This document shows positions 1-11,094 of a DNA stretch of 64,000 nucleotides, piece by piece. Position 1 is the stretch's first letter; each line of letters begins with the position of its first letter. The position numbers and the translations under genes are program-made. Under the pieces are notes generated by a model. The model was not told the DNA's origin. It made no database searches and saw only the letters and a program-made list of their open reading frames with translations. The DNA lies in contig OY855914.1 in the NCBI GenBank assembly GCA_963693305.1, positions 27,022,472 through 27,086,471 on the forward strand, in the 5' to 3' direction. Source of the DNA: Meandrina meandrites. Its lineage: Eukaryota > Cnidaria > Anthozoa > Scleractinia > Meandrinidae.

Positions 1-2385
1 GCATGAAAACGAGGAATACTGTTCAATGATTTCCACAGGAGGGCTTTAGAGTCTCCAGCAGAAAACCTGGCACAAAGGAAGCAAAAAAAAAATACTAATA
101 ATCATTAACAAATTGCTTTGTTTTTCTAAGTATCCAAGCCTGAAACTCTTAAGGCTTACACAGAAAAAATAAGAAGCTCAGCGACCAGCACCTGAGAATT
201 ATAACAATAAAAATGATTCATGGAAAGTAGTTTAACCTCCATTTTGATTTTCTACAGTATAGCAGGTAAAACGTATGCGTTTTCGCTGTTTGAAACAATT
301 ATGTAGATTTGATAATAAAATATTTGTTGAAATGTTGAAACATTCGTTTAGGTTCCAGTGTTGGAAGAAAATTGTTTGTGACTAAATCGCCGAGTTAGGG
401 AAACTTCACATTAGCAAAGCAATTCAGCATTCTTAGTGTCTTAGCCCTGCCACAGAAACATAACTAGCTGAAGAAACAAGTCGAAAAGTCGTTTTGAGTG
501 TAAAAAGTATATATTATTGATTGTAAATAGTATAAAAAATAAAAATGTGTAGAGATATTCGTAATTTACTCAAAGGTAAATATAGTTCTTAGAATTTGTC
601 AAAGAAAACAAAATATAATAAATATTGCTTAATGCTGAAATGTCTGACCTTGTCTCGATGTTACACACAATGTGCTATTAATTAGCATTTCTTTTTAGAT
701 CTTGAAGAAGTTGCAAAATTCGATTATATTTACTCCTGCAAGTTCATGCATAATACCGACGCAAAGAAAACTTTTTGTGGGGTTTTGTTTGATTTGTGAG
801 TGAATTCAGTAGAAGTTGGGCATAATTTCGAGGAGTTTATTTGTCGCATTCAAACGTTGACTTAACAATACCAAATTTTTTAGACAAACGTAATGCGTAT
901 TTATAATCAGCTGACCAAGCAGACTGAACGGTGAAACTAAAATATTGCTGTTAGACTTTTTGTACAATAGTTTACTACCACGGACCAAACGTGTTCAAAA
1001 AATACACAATACTTTATATATGATGTACTCAGTTTAAGAAAGAAAACTGAACATTGGTGTAGGTTAGCAACCGCGATTTCCGTGGGTTTGTTCTTTACTA
1101 AGCTAGGCGTGTCGTCTGCGTTAGGTTTTCAACCCACGCACACGCACGAATAATTCCCGTTAAAAGAAAAGTCACAAGTTTTGATAAACGCAGACGTTTA
1201 CCTAGACATCTTAAAGAGTAACTACAGGAGGCAACTGTGTTAAGTTTTTCCTGATAAGCTTAGCTTGTAAGGTCAGTTGGCGATTCTACACCATCATTTT
1301 GTTTATTTAACAATTTAAAAGCTTCGGTGTATCTTTGTACGCATCTATCTTCATGGCGCCGAGAAACTTTTAAATGTCAAATGTTGAGTGAATATCAAAG
1401 TAGATTTGTCACAAAACCTTTCATATAAAAAAGCTTCTAATTAACATGATGACAGCAAGTGGCGCAAGGTATATTTATTTTCCTTCAAAGAACAAGTAAA
1501 ATTGAAAGACCCTTTTAGAACTTTTTATTATACGACAGGTGAAAAAAATGTAACAAGCTCGGTAGATTACAACTTAAATATTGCCAGCTTTCACTGTTAC
1601 TGGTCTGAAGGACATTCGGCATGGAGTAGATAATATGCCAACGCCAAGGGTATTTTAAATGAACGAAATAAATGAAAAGTAGTCATTTGCGTGTACTAAC
1701 GTCTACCTAGCACAAAATTAACTTAACCACCGCGCGCTTTCAACTGATGAAGCCCCGACTCATTATATCTTATGGAATATTCCAACCAGTTAGAAATTAC
1801 TTCATTAAAAATTAAAGCTCACTGCATATTTTCCAAGTAATTTATTTCCTAAAACAAAGATCGCTTTTCTTTTGTAAAAGGGCTAGTAAATTTCCAAATG
1901 CCCAAACTGTTTTCAGTGTTGTTTTGAGAAGAATTCCGGGAGATTATTCACGCGATGGTACCTAGGGGACAAAATTATTTTGTCTAATTTTGTTCTAGCT
2001 TTAGCCAAATTAATTTTTTAAGAACTACTTCCCTTGAGCGTAATATGCCTTTTAATTAAACTTTTGCATTTTCGTGACTGGTTTTTTCGTAACTGTTAAT
2101 AACTGTTTACACCTTTAAGATCCTCAGCTGCCCGTTACATCAAAGTACTAAGCGAAATGAAGAGAACGTTCAGGAACAGGTGACTCACTTTTGTCGGTTA
2201 CGACTGCACTGCGCACCTGAAAGTCAATGCAAAATTGATTTTAACTTAGGTGCGCCAGACTTCAACCTACTTTAGCTAACTTTTATTCACACACACAAGG
2301 GCGTGTTTTACTCGGAGGCAAAGTCATCAAACAAGGTTTTACGGATAATTGCATCTTCCTCCTGGCCCGGGGCGGCTTTTTTTTA

Positions 2386-2400
2386 GGGGGGGGGGGGGGG
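2386..2400. repeat. Poly-G tract (15 bp)
   Basis: This is an uninterrupted run of G preceded by a T-rich stretch. It is a simple homopolymer with potential to form G-quadruplex structure, and its length is prone to sequencing error. Confidence 0.85.
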
Positions 2401-2887
2401 ATGGAAGGGAAGTTACTTTTCGCTGTTTGAGGCGAGGATTAAACCTGCGGAAAGCTGGAAAGCTATGTCTGGAACTGAAGTAATGTAAACATTACCGGTT
2501 TGCTGGTTTGGATCATTGTCAAATTTAATTCGGTAAGCCTAGGGTAGTAATCAGCGTGTTTGTCGAATTTTCTAGCGGCTCAAGTCATACTATGAACTTT
2601 ATCAGTCAACCCATCGTTATGGTACACGGTGACAACATAAAAAAAATAACTCCTTTAAACTTCCACGAAATAAGTTTGAGATGAACTTTAATTTCTCCGC
2701 GTGGTTAGACGCGTGTTATCGTAAAATCTTTGACCCACAGACCATAACACCTGAAAAATATTTTCTATATTTAGGGTAAAGTTTTACGTCTAGAAACTCG
2801 TCACGTGATGTCTGTACCACGTGATCTTGATGCATGCCGTAGTCCCTTTAATTGTCCTTCCTCTCTAGGAACCTGGCCCTATCGATT

Positions 2888-2909
2888 GGGGGGGGGGGGG
2901 GGGGGGGGG
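2888..2909. repeat. Poly-G tract (22 bp)
   Basis: This is an uninterrupted G homopolymer. Similar G or C runs recur in the window at 22,332, 26,116 and 63,771, which points to a genome-wide habit of poly-G microsatellites rather than a local feature. Confidence 0.85.
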
Positions 2910-4253
2910 AGGTGAAGAGTCGTTATTACGCCAAACTTCTATTCCTTGGGGGACGGGGGAGGATTCTCTATTTGAAACTGACGGGATGTTTTTCGAAGGT
3001 TTTATGTGTTGAAAATCGCTAATAAGCGCTAATCGGTATACAAATCCTTAGGCAAGGAGAAGAAAACCGGAAAGGATATGAAACAAATCGACTGTTGAAT
3101 CGTCTCTTGGCAAATTAAAACATGCACATCTGTCCGACAGTTGAAAACTAAACCTACGGGGGTTAATTAGGAAAGGAAAAAAAAGAATGCAAACATTTAG
3201 TAGGGCGTTTATACATATAAAAGTTTAAAATATAGGTTTTAAATAAAATGATGTTCTTCTTTTTTTCAAGTTGAAAAATTGCATTTATTTTCAGTTGGTT
3301 TCTTATAAAAAAAAATCGGGCAGGTGGATAATGTCGGTGATAATATACATTCATAAATTTAATGCCAGCGGGTTATTTTACGCCATATTTAATTGGGGTC
3401 ACGCAACGTACCACTTAATTATTACTTTCTAAAGAAAATATCGCACTGAGGCGGCGGGCTAAAAAACAACATGGAATTGTTTATCATTTAGGAGGCAAAT
3501 AAACCGCCGTTTACCAATTAGCGTGTTATGAAATTGCCGCAGTAGTTTGTCTTCCCTTTGTAAAGACATGCGAATTCACAAGTCTTAAATGCTACGGCTC
3601 TGTGACGACTGATGTGACTATCGACGGGGTGGGGGTGGGGGAGTTGCTATCCATCCTTTCCGTCTGGGTGCCGTTCCGATCGCAACTTGGTGAGGGATAG
3701 GGTGTTACATAAGCCGTAGATTTTTTACTTTTTTAAATGTACATTATATATCCGTATGTTTATATAGCTTATTGCATTTTAAATAAAGCTGTTAGAAGAA
3801 AAACAACAACAGCAAGTGGACGCGAGTGTTTGGTAAACTTGTGTATGCACGTGAGTGTGATTATCTTCGCATCGCTCGCTCTATTTTTGCATTTTAACAA
3901 AGTAAATGACTTTATTTTAGTGCTAAATTATCTAGTACTGAAGTGCTAATGTAAGACTCTGTAAATAAACAAAATATTACATAACACAGCATATTTAGAA
4001 GGAATTGTTCATCATCAGGAGGTCAACTCTGATATGCCGAAATGTCAGCCTAGTCTCCAGACGTTCTACTCCGACTGCGAGGTTGACTTAAGGGCCTGGT
4101 CATTCGGTGACGTCACGAAAGCGGGAAGGGAACGCATGGTTACTAGGTTGCCTTGCTATCTATATAAAGAGAATGGGTCTCGACGACCCACAGAAGTAAT
4201 TCCCAGTTCCGGCAGGCCTGGGAGCAAATGTCACGACTCACCCCACTGTGGTA

Positions 4254-4326
4254 GCCTCGGTAGCTCAGTGATTAGAGCAGCTTCCATGACAATGTGGTGT
4301 CGTGGGTTCGAATCCCGCTCAGGGCA
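4254..4326 (+). repeat. tRNA-like sequence (SINE head or tRNA pseudogene)
   Basis: The sequence starts GCCTCGG, continues with a D-arm/A-box (TAGCTCAGTGATTAGAGCA) and ends with a T-arm/B-box (GTGGGTTCGAATCCCGC) followed by CAGGGC. The 5' and 3' ends pair only imperfectly as an acceptor stem. The middle does not form a proper five-base-pair anticodon stem, so I do not call a working tRNA. It is better read as a tRNA-derived SINE promoter region or a decayed tRNA copy. Confidence 0.55.
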
Positions 4327-4841
4327 TCTGATTTTTTTCCCATCATTCCGCATATCTTAGTTGACTTCTCTGATGACGACGGCAAAATATTTTAGAAGAG
4401 AAAGTGTTAAGAAGACTGTCGTGCGGTCTTTCCACCTGGTCTGAAGTAGGTCGTGTAGATGAGCATCTAACTGAAACATACTTAGCCCGGGAGTGTAAAA
4501 GAACTGATCACTGTCTCAAATCTCCCTACAATATTTCGTAAGCGACAGTATTGAAATTCGTTATGAGAATTTGCACGGTCACATCAGGACTTAAGGGGCT
4601 ACTTCGCTGTGTGAAGCTCTAGATATAACGTTTTGATATTGTTCAGCCATCTATCAAACAGCACCTAGCAACTCTCATTCGACGCCGGCTTTTTAAAAAC
4701 TCTCGACGTTGGTTAGCACTGCTGAGTCTCTCATTCTCCAAATGTTGCATACAGTGGATGTCTTGATATACGAATAAGTTCTCCTAACGTAGCAGAATTC
4801 ATGCGTAGATAATGGAGACAGTGACAGGACTTTCTTTCGTA

Positions 4842-6216
4842 TTATCTCTTTGATCTCATAAGGTTTCCCAAGTCAACAAATTTCCTCAGCAACTTAAATT
4901 TACCCAATACGGGAATCTGAAATCTCTTGACAGTATTTTTACTGTATAAATCCATTATTTCCTCAGGTAAAAGCTCGCATTTAAAGATGCGAAATTCGTC
5001 CATGATGCCTTTTAAGGGCTTTTCTTTCTTCGAACTACCGAGATTTGCACACTTCCACTGCGCCTGCGTGCTGTTATTTGGAATTGGTACCGCTGACCGC
5101 TTTGGAGTCGTCGGTAGTTTTAGTTCATTTGAGAGGACTCCGTTAATATAAAGACGAGCCCTTCCAGTGGACACTCGATAGGTCCCTGCAATGTGGTACC
5201 ACGTATTGCTTCCAATAGTAGCGTCTAAAAAACAAATAAGAACAATTTATTACACGACTCGGTTTTACAGTAGTTTTTATCTTATTGTAATTTGTTTTGC
5301 AATTTTATACCAATAACAGCGTGCGTCATGTTTCAGCAAGCTCTGGCCACTGCCTCGTTCCCAGGTGCCGGTCAGTTGACACGTTACAGTTAGTGCGTTC
5401 GTGGGCGCGGGGGTAGCTGGCTAGGAAGCGATCCCATAACGCAAAGTGCACCGCGCGCGACCAGAGAAAGACGCCTGGGACGAGGCAGCTCTAGCCATAT
5501 AATGAAACTGTATCAAGATATTCAAGACAAATGACGGTCTCTTACTTGAAGAAACGTTAAACCGCGTATTACCGCCAGGGAGCTCCTCAAGCCAGCGAAC
5601 TTTTCCATTGTCGATCACAAAATGATAATCTCCCATGTTGTAGAGCTCGGGAGTGCCGCAAGTGAAGAAAAGTTCGTGTGTTCCATTAACCTGTGTTAAA
5701 TTTAGCCAAAGTGCAATTGTAATGGCGTCTGTGGGTCGATTGTGAAAATTTTCGACATCAAATGTTACGTTACCATCCTCACTCAGTTCCAATCCCTTAC
5801 CGAATTTACCGTTGTCTACGATGCGCGCGCAACCGTGCATAGTTCCAGCGTTCCCGTTGTGCGATTCGTCGTAAACAATGTGGTTGTAAACATGTTCGAA
5901 GCTGAGGTAGGCGGACAAACATCCTGCATCTCCTAAAAAGGGTGAAAGACAGAAAAGGGGAGAGAATAATTAAAGATAAAATACCGACACAGAGAGAGTC
6001 TTACATTAAAAGTGGCGACGAAAATTACAGTAAGATTACAGTAAGATTTTGACGAAACATTGTAAGAAAATTTTTGCTAAAGTTTACATCTGAAAGCTTA
6101 CAGTTCGTCGATCAACCACTTTAAGTCACAAGAGCCTCTTAAAATTTAAATTTAAATCTGTTGTAAACAGATCTTAGTCCTAAATTTCTAAACTACTGGT
6201 TTGCCGGTAATCGTGC

Positions 6217-6261
<45 letters not shown>

Positions 6262-7210
6262 TATTATTATTATTATTAAAAGTAACTTCTTTGGTGATTC
6301 ATCCTTCGTATTTTTCCATCAAAATTAAAGAAATAACGGGAATATTTAAAAGTTGACAAAAGGAAAGTGGTATTATTGTTCATATTATAATTATTACATG
6401 AAGTAAAAATTACTATTAATCAACTGCGCATGCGGGGTTTCAGTGAGATGCATGTCCATGGGTTGGGGGGAATCTGAGTGAATATTCATTTTGAATGCTC
6501 GCTATTGTTTGGAATTTTAATATTGAATAATTAAATGCATGCTAATGAGTGTCCTTTGTTGAATATTCAATGAGCTTTTCAGGAGAGATGTGTGCCATGT
6601 AGTTGAGTTATAGAGCCGCCCAACCATCCGGGTAGTACCACGCTTATATAGCAAGAGAACAAAGGCTTGACTAGGAACCAATCAGGAAGCACAGTCAAAC
6701 CGGTTTTTACCCGGTTTTAATTGATTATTCAAAATGGTGGACATAATCAGTTATAAACAGGTCAAACCGGTTTTGAGGTGGCCATGTTTTAGAAGATTAT
6801 TAAAAATTAAATTTTTCCAATCTCTGAACGGAATTAAAACTTGTTCACATGATTTGTAAACATAATGACGCGTCAATAAAGCAACTATGACTGCTTCTTG
6901 TAACAGATCAACCGCATGATGAAATAATCAATATTTGTGTTGGACTAGAAGCGTAGTGTTTATTTATTTAGCGGTTGAAGGTTTCAATGATAACAAAGAT
7001 GCCGAAGTGTTGAACAGCGGCGAAGAAAACAAAGTAAACAAATGTGTACTATGAGGATAGTACAATGACTACAAGGAATACGACGAGTTGTTTTTGCTCC
7101 TGCGGAGGAGAAGGTAGAAGGCAAGGCTTGTGATTCAGCGCGAATGGAAATCATACGCATAACAGCAATTGCATTGCGCCTAATTGAGGTGTCAAAAACA
7201 ACAAACACAA

Positions 7211-7255
<45 letters not shown>

Positions 7256-8458
7256 GTTATTATTAAAGAAACTTCTTTGGTGATTCATCCTTCATATTTT
7301 TCCATCAAAATTAAACAAACCAAGACTCGAATAATAAAACAATTTTCGTGCATAGAGCGAGGAAAGTTCGAATAAAATGAAGATTAGGTTTGTTGTGCAG
7401 GAAATACAAACGATAAAAACTACTTACCGGGGCATCCCATCGTATTGCACGTACGTATAATACTACTGTTATCAACGTTCTTCTGCATTCCACCTCCGCA
7501 TGTTAATGTGCACTTTGTCCACTCGGGATCTCCTGAAAATGAAACAACGTAGATGCAATAGTGGGTCAAGTGAAAAAAAAAAAAAGAAATGAAATATTTA
7601 CAAAGATTGCGTTAGGAAGGACACTGTGTAGATCGGGTTTTGCTGCAGCGTCATTCTAAATAAATTGGTCTTTTTGTTGACTTTATCGCCGGCTCCTCTT
7701 TAATTTCCACAACTGTTCTACTCTACTTTTAGCCCATTATTTGGATAACGATAGAAGATAAACTATGTCGACTGATCTTTACAAGCAATTTATTATCATA
7801 TAAACAAAGATTAACCTTACGATTTAATTAATGGTAAAACGTCAGTCCATTCTCTTTACCGAGTACAATTTTTTCGCTACTTCAACTTGGATTTGTCGAC
7901 TCGAACAGGAAAAGACAGGCAAACCCTTTACCTGGACAGCGGATTGTATTACAGGCTCTTGTGACAGCCGTGTTATTTATGCACGTGACTTGTGTTCCAC
8001 CGCCGCACGTTTTCGTGCACTCGGTCCAACAGGCTTTACCTGAAATCCAAGAGAAGGCAAATAATCTGCGATTTACTTGCGATTTGAAACTCCAAGTAAC
8101 TGACCGTTCGTTTTTATACTTTATGTCCATAATGTGATTAGGTAGTGGTATATCGGGCACCGACTTATCAGATTCAATCACATAGGGTAGCATATGACAG
8201 TATGAAGTGATACTGAAAGCAACTTGCATAATCCATTAGCAAACTCCATATTTTATCAGGCCTCCGTACAATTGACTAGCACCGATTTATACTCCAGCTG
8301 GGTGGTTAATTTAAGAACGCGGCACGTGAGCAATGGCTGTATTTGTGACGTCACTTACCAATTGACGCCGTGGAGTTTCCTGCTGCGCGGCATTCTTGCA
8401 GCATGATCACAAATAGAAACGTTAATGTAATCATGGCTACGAACTTCATTAGAAACAT
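4842..8458 (-). CDS. Secreted TSP1-TSP1-LamG domain protein
   Basis: Five exons read in phase: 8458-8359, 8039-7932, 7532-7428, 5932-5546 and 5224-4842, giving 360 residues. Exon 1 starts with MFLMKF and a hydrophobic signal peptide ending near ECRAAG. Exons 2 and 3 each encode one short thrombospondin type-1 repeat (about residues 35-69 and 71-104) with the W..C...CGGG core and closing C...RCPG/C...GCPG. Exons 4-5 encode a concanavalin-A-like LamG_3 jelly roll (about 115-335), with LSFEHVYNHIVYDES at the start, and later TWYHIAGTY, ARLYINGV and the closing GIMDEFRIF typical of this fold. All introns are phase 1, the usual sign of exon-shuffled extracellular modules. It is probably an extracellular matrix or surface recognition protein; the ligand is unknown. 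The start is the first Met of the signal peptide; a second Met lies three codons on. Confidence 0.85.
6217..6329. repeat. (ATT)n microsatellite with conserved 46-bp flank, copy 1
   Basis: About 62 bp of ATT/TAT trinucleotide repeat is followed by a unique segment (6,284-6,329) beginning acttctttggtgattcatcc. Both parts recur at 7,211-7,315 in the same orientation inside intron 3 of the TSP1/LamG gene. Confidence 0.8.
7211..7315. repeat. (ATT)n microsatellite with conserved 46-bp flank, copy 2
   Basis: This is a second ATT trinucleotide run followed by the same flank (7,271-7,315), differing at a few bases from the copy at 6,217. It may be an intronic duplication or the tail of a repeat family with an ATT end. 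Confidence 0.8.
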
Positions 8459-8580
8459 TCTGCCAAAAGTAAAGGAAATATGTATTTTAAGTTAGTGTGG
8501 ACGTTTTTTTTTTTTGCTTGCAAAAGGGATTCCACAATCAACACGACTTCTTGAAAACGCTTGGCCGTAATTACATACCA

Positions 8581-9050
8581 CTTATTAACCGAGAGTGAGG
8601 TCATTACAGGGAAATCTCAGACCGAGGACTTGATGTATTGACCGAGCGGTAGCGAGGTCAATACTTCAAGGCCGAGGTCTGAGATTTCCCTGTAATGACC
8701 GAACGGACGAGGTTAATAAGTTATTTATTATATGGCCTTTTTAGCGCTAAAAAAAGGGAAACGTTTTTCAATATCCGCTTGCGCGCGCAAGAGATCATTC
8801 GATCGAAACCAGAAGAAACGGTTTCTTTGACAATGAGGCAATTTTTGTCTTCATTACGCCAAGGTCTAGGGCAAATTTAACCACTTTAATTTTCACAAAA
8901 CAAACTGACCTGTGTTTACAAGTGTTTGACCCTTAAAAAGTTATAAAAAGCTAAGGCAAGAAAAATGTTCATAATGCCCGGTCATTACAAGAAAATCTTG
9001 CCCACTCATCAGCCAATCAGAGCGCGCGTACTATTGTAGCCATATAATAA
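8581..9050. mobile_element. Foldback/MITE-like element upstream of the TSP1/LamG gene
   Basis: The left part (8,581-8,720) is an imperfect hairpin. The arms start cttattaacc and end ggttaataag, and the inner arms gtcattacagggaaatctca and tgagatttccctgtaatgac are perfect complements. A further inverted pair, ttattatatggc (about 8,725-8,736) and gccatataataa (about 9,039-9,050), brackets the rest. There is no coding capacity, which suggests a non-autonomous DNA element. Confidence 0.6.
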
Positions 9051-11055
9051 ACACAGATAACCCGGCATGACTGATTTGTCCCAAATGATTCAACTTATTG
9101 AATGTTCTTTTCATGCCACACAGGAGTAACAGGTGTATAATTTTCACCACGCGCAAGCGAAATAAAACGTTTACAAAAAGCTAACCTTATAATTTCCTGT
9201 GCAAAGCAAAACTTGTTGTGATTGCCATGTGAGCATTTTAGGATCCTTTCAGATTTTCAATCAGTTTTTATCAAGTGCCATACACTTATGTCCAGGATTG
9301 AACGCAAGTATTGTTTAATAAGTACTTCATGTTTGACTGGGTTATTTGACATTTCCATATTACTTCATATTTGACAGAATTAGGTGTGTTTTGGTGAACT
9401 TTTATTAATGAGGACACTTTGTGATGCCTATCATAACGAACGTGCATCTCATTAGCATTCAATCCTGGACATATCTGGTGCCATAAAAATAACTATTTAT
9501 CTTCCCATTCTGGCTCCCACTGACTCGTCCTCAGTCTCCTCCTACCTTTCATTTCCCCCGCCTGCTGGTAGACTTAGGCACTACTTACATGCCATGTTTC
9601 GGTATTGGATTTTGAATAAGGTCGTACACAAATATAGCATTTCAATCCAAGGATTAACAAGCCCGCAGCAAGTTTTCTTTGGCCACGCTCGTCATAAATA
9701 TGAAATCACCGCAAAGTTTTGCTGTATCTTAGCAACGGCTAATCACGCCAAAAACAGAGAAGAACGGTCAGTGTCACGTAGTAACAACGGACAGCGGGAG
9801 GTTTGATGAGATTCACACCGGTTCATTAAGTTTACAAGAGAACTCGATAGCTGTATGAATCAAAGTCCAAAAAAGTCTTGAAATTTGGTGTTAAAGGAAC
9901 GCAAATGAGCAAGAGTGGACATGGTCTCGCTATTGAGCAAATCACTCAACGGCTTGGAGTATTCCTATACCGCATGGGTGGTCTCTCGTTTTGAGAGGTT
10001 GTCCAACAGTAAGACGGTACCCATTTCTGTTCCATGTCTGAGAAAAGCGTTGGTGCCTTGCCCAAGGAAACAACCTAGTGGGATTGATATAAGCTAATCA
10101 CAGCCATATGATCATTTTCAGTCCTGCAGTCGCTCTCGCAAGCTTGTAATTCTACCGGTTCTCTAGTGTAGCAGTTGCTATTGTTTTGGGGGCTAGACAC
10201 ATTGTTCCTGTTGTTTATTCTATTGTTCTTTCGAAGTGTAGCAAGGCATTCATGTGAGCCGGCGAGAGCGGCGAACCGCCCAGATCCGACTGAACTCTCG
10301 AACCGCTACCTTCATTACATAACCACTGACCACCGCGCCCGCTGGCCTCCCACCGACATTATACTACTGCAGTCCAGTAGTTTATTGTAATTAATTTTGA
10401 TTTTGGCAAATTATGCTCCTTGAATCTCGAAAAAACTTGATACCGTTAATGACTTTTTAGAGTCGACGTATGACTTGATAATACTTAAACAAAACAAATT
10501 TAGACAATTTTGTGATCAAGTGAACCGCGAATACGTAAAATTCTATGTTTCAATTTACTTACCAGATCAACTTCAATAAAACATGATATTGGTTTTCTTG
10601 AATCTTTGAACTCAACGCTTCAGTTCCATGTTGGATAATCAAAACTGCAATGTAGTGAAGATTTTTTTTAACCAAAGAATCTTCCAAAACAAAGATTTGT
10701 AGAAGTGAAATACCTGTCACACCCGCAAAACAACCCGCTGAAGAACAGGTAAATCTGTCACAAAACCATCCACTGAAACCATAACCTTGGCCGCTTGAGT
10801 GCCTTGGCGCTTTAATTTGCGAAAACACGTTAGCTTAATTCACCGTAAGTTCGGAAAAATCAACTCGATATATTATATCGAGTAATATAGCACAATAATG
10901 GACCAAGTGTCGAGGAATATTCTTTTGGCGAAAAATCTGATGGTTTGCAATCCGAGCTCAACGTTGCCAAAGTTAAATGGAAAGAAAACTCGGACAGAAT
11001 GAAATAGTGGCCTTAGATCCTTGGGATCTCTGAGATCTAGCGAATATTCAATATA
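9051..11055. other. Intergenic region without a recognised gene
   Basis: No protein family is recognised here. Around 10,255-10,365 there is a weak reverse-strand tRNA-derived SINE-like stretch (GGCGCGGTGGTCAGTGG when read on the minus strand). The remaining open frames are short and unconvincing. Confidence 0.5.
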
Positions 11056-11094
11056 ATGGCTGGCCGGACGGCTGATTTTGAAGCGAAGTTAAAG
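11056..11094 (+). CDS. Possible first coding exon of an unknown gene
   Basis: A short frame ATG...AAG encodes MAGRTADFEAKLK and ends at a consensus donor (AAAG followed by GTACGT). The sequence around the start is favourable. It looks like a genuine 5' exon, but I could not find a downstream exon of recognisable family joined to it. The phase (0) would let it splice to many places. It could belong with the candidate frame at 14.3-14.8 kb or be chance. Confidence 0.25.

Larger units (their letters stand above)
1..4250. other. Gene-poor AT-rich region, no gene recognised
   Basis: I see no exon with a recognisable protein family or a convincing splice-linked reading frame on either strand. The open frames present are short (60-110 codons) and of low-complexity composition, as expected by chance in AT-rich DNA. 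The stretch holds two guanine homopolymers (2,386-2,400 and 2,888-2,909) and scattered poly-A/T runs. Confidence 0.6.

Noticed and set aside
4254..4326. Functional tRNA gene
   Set aside because: The T-arm and D-arm look right, but the anticodon stem does not pair and the acceptor stem has mismatches.
4034..4360. 108-codon frame on the plus strand
   Set aside because: It runs through a tRNA-like repeat and dispersed repeat sequence; no domain and no splice support.
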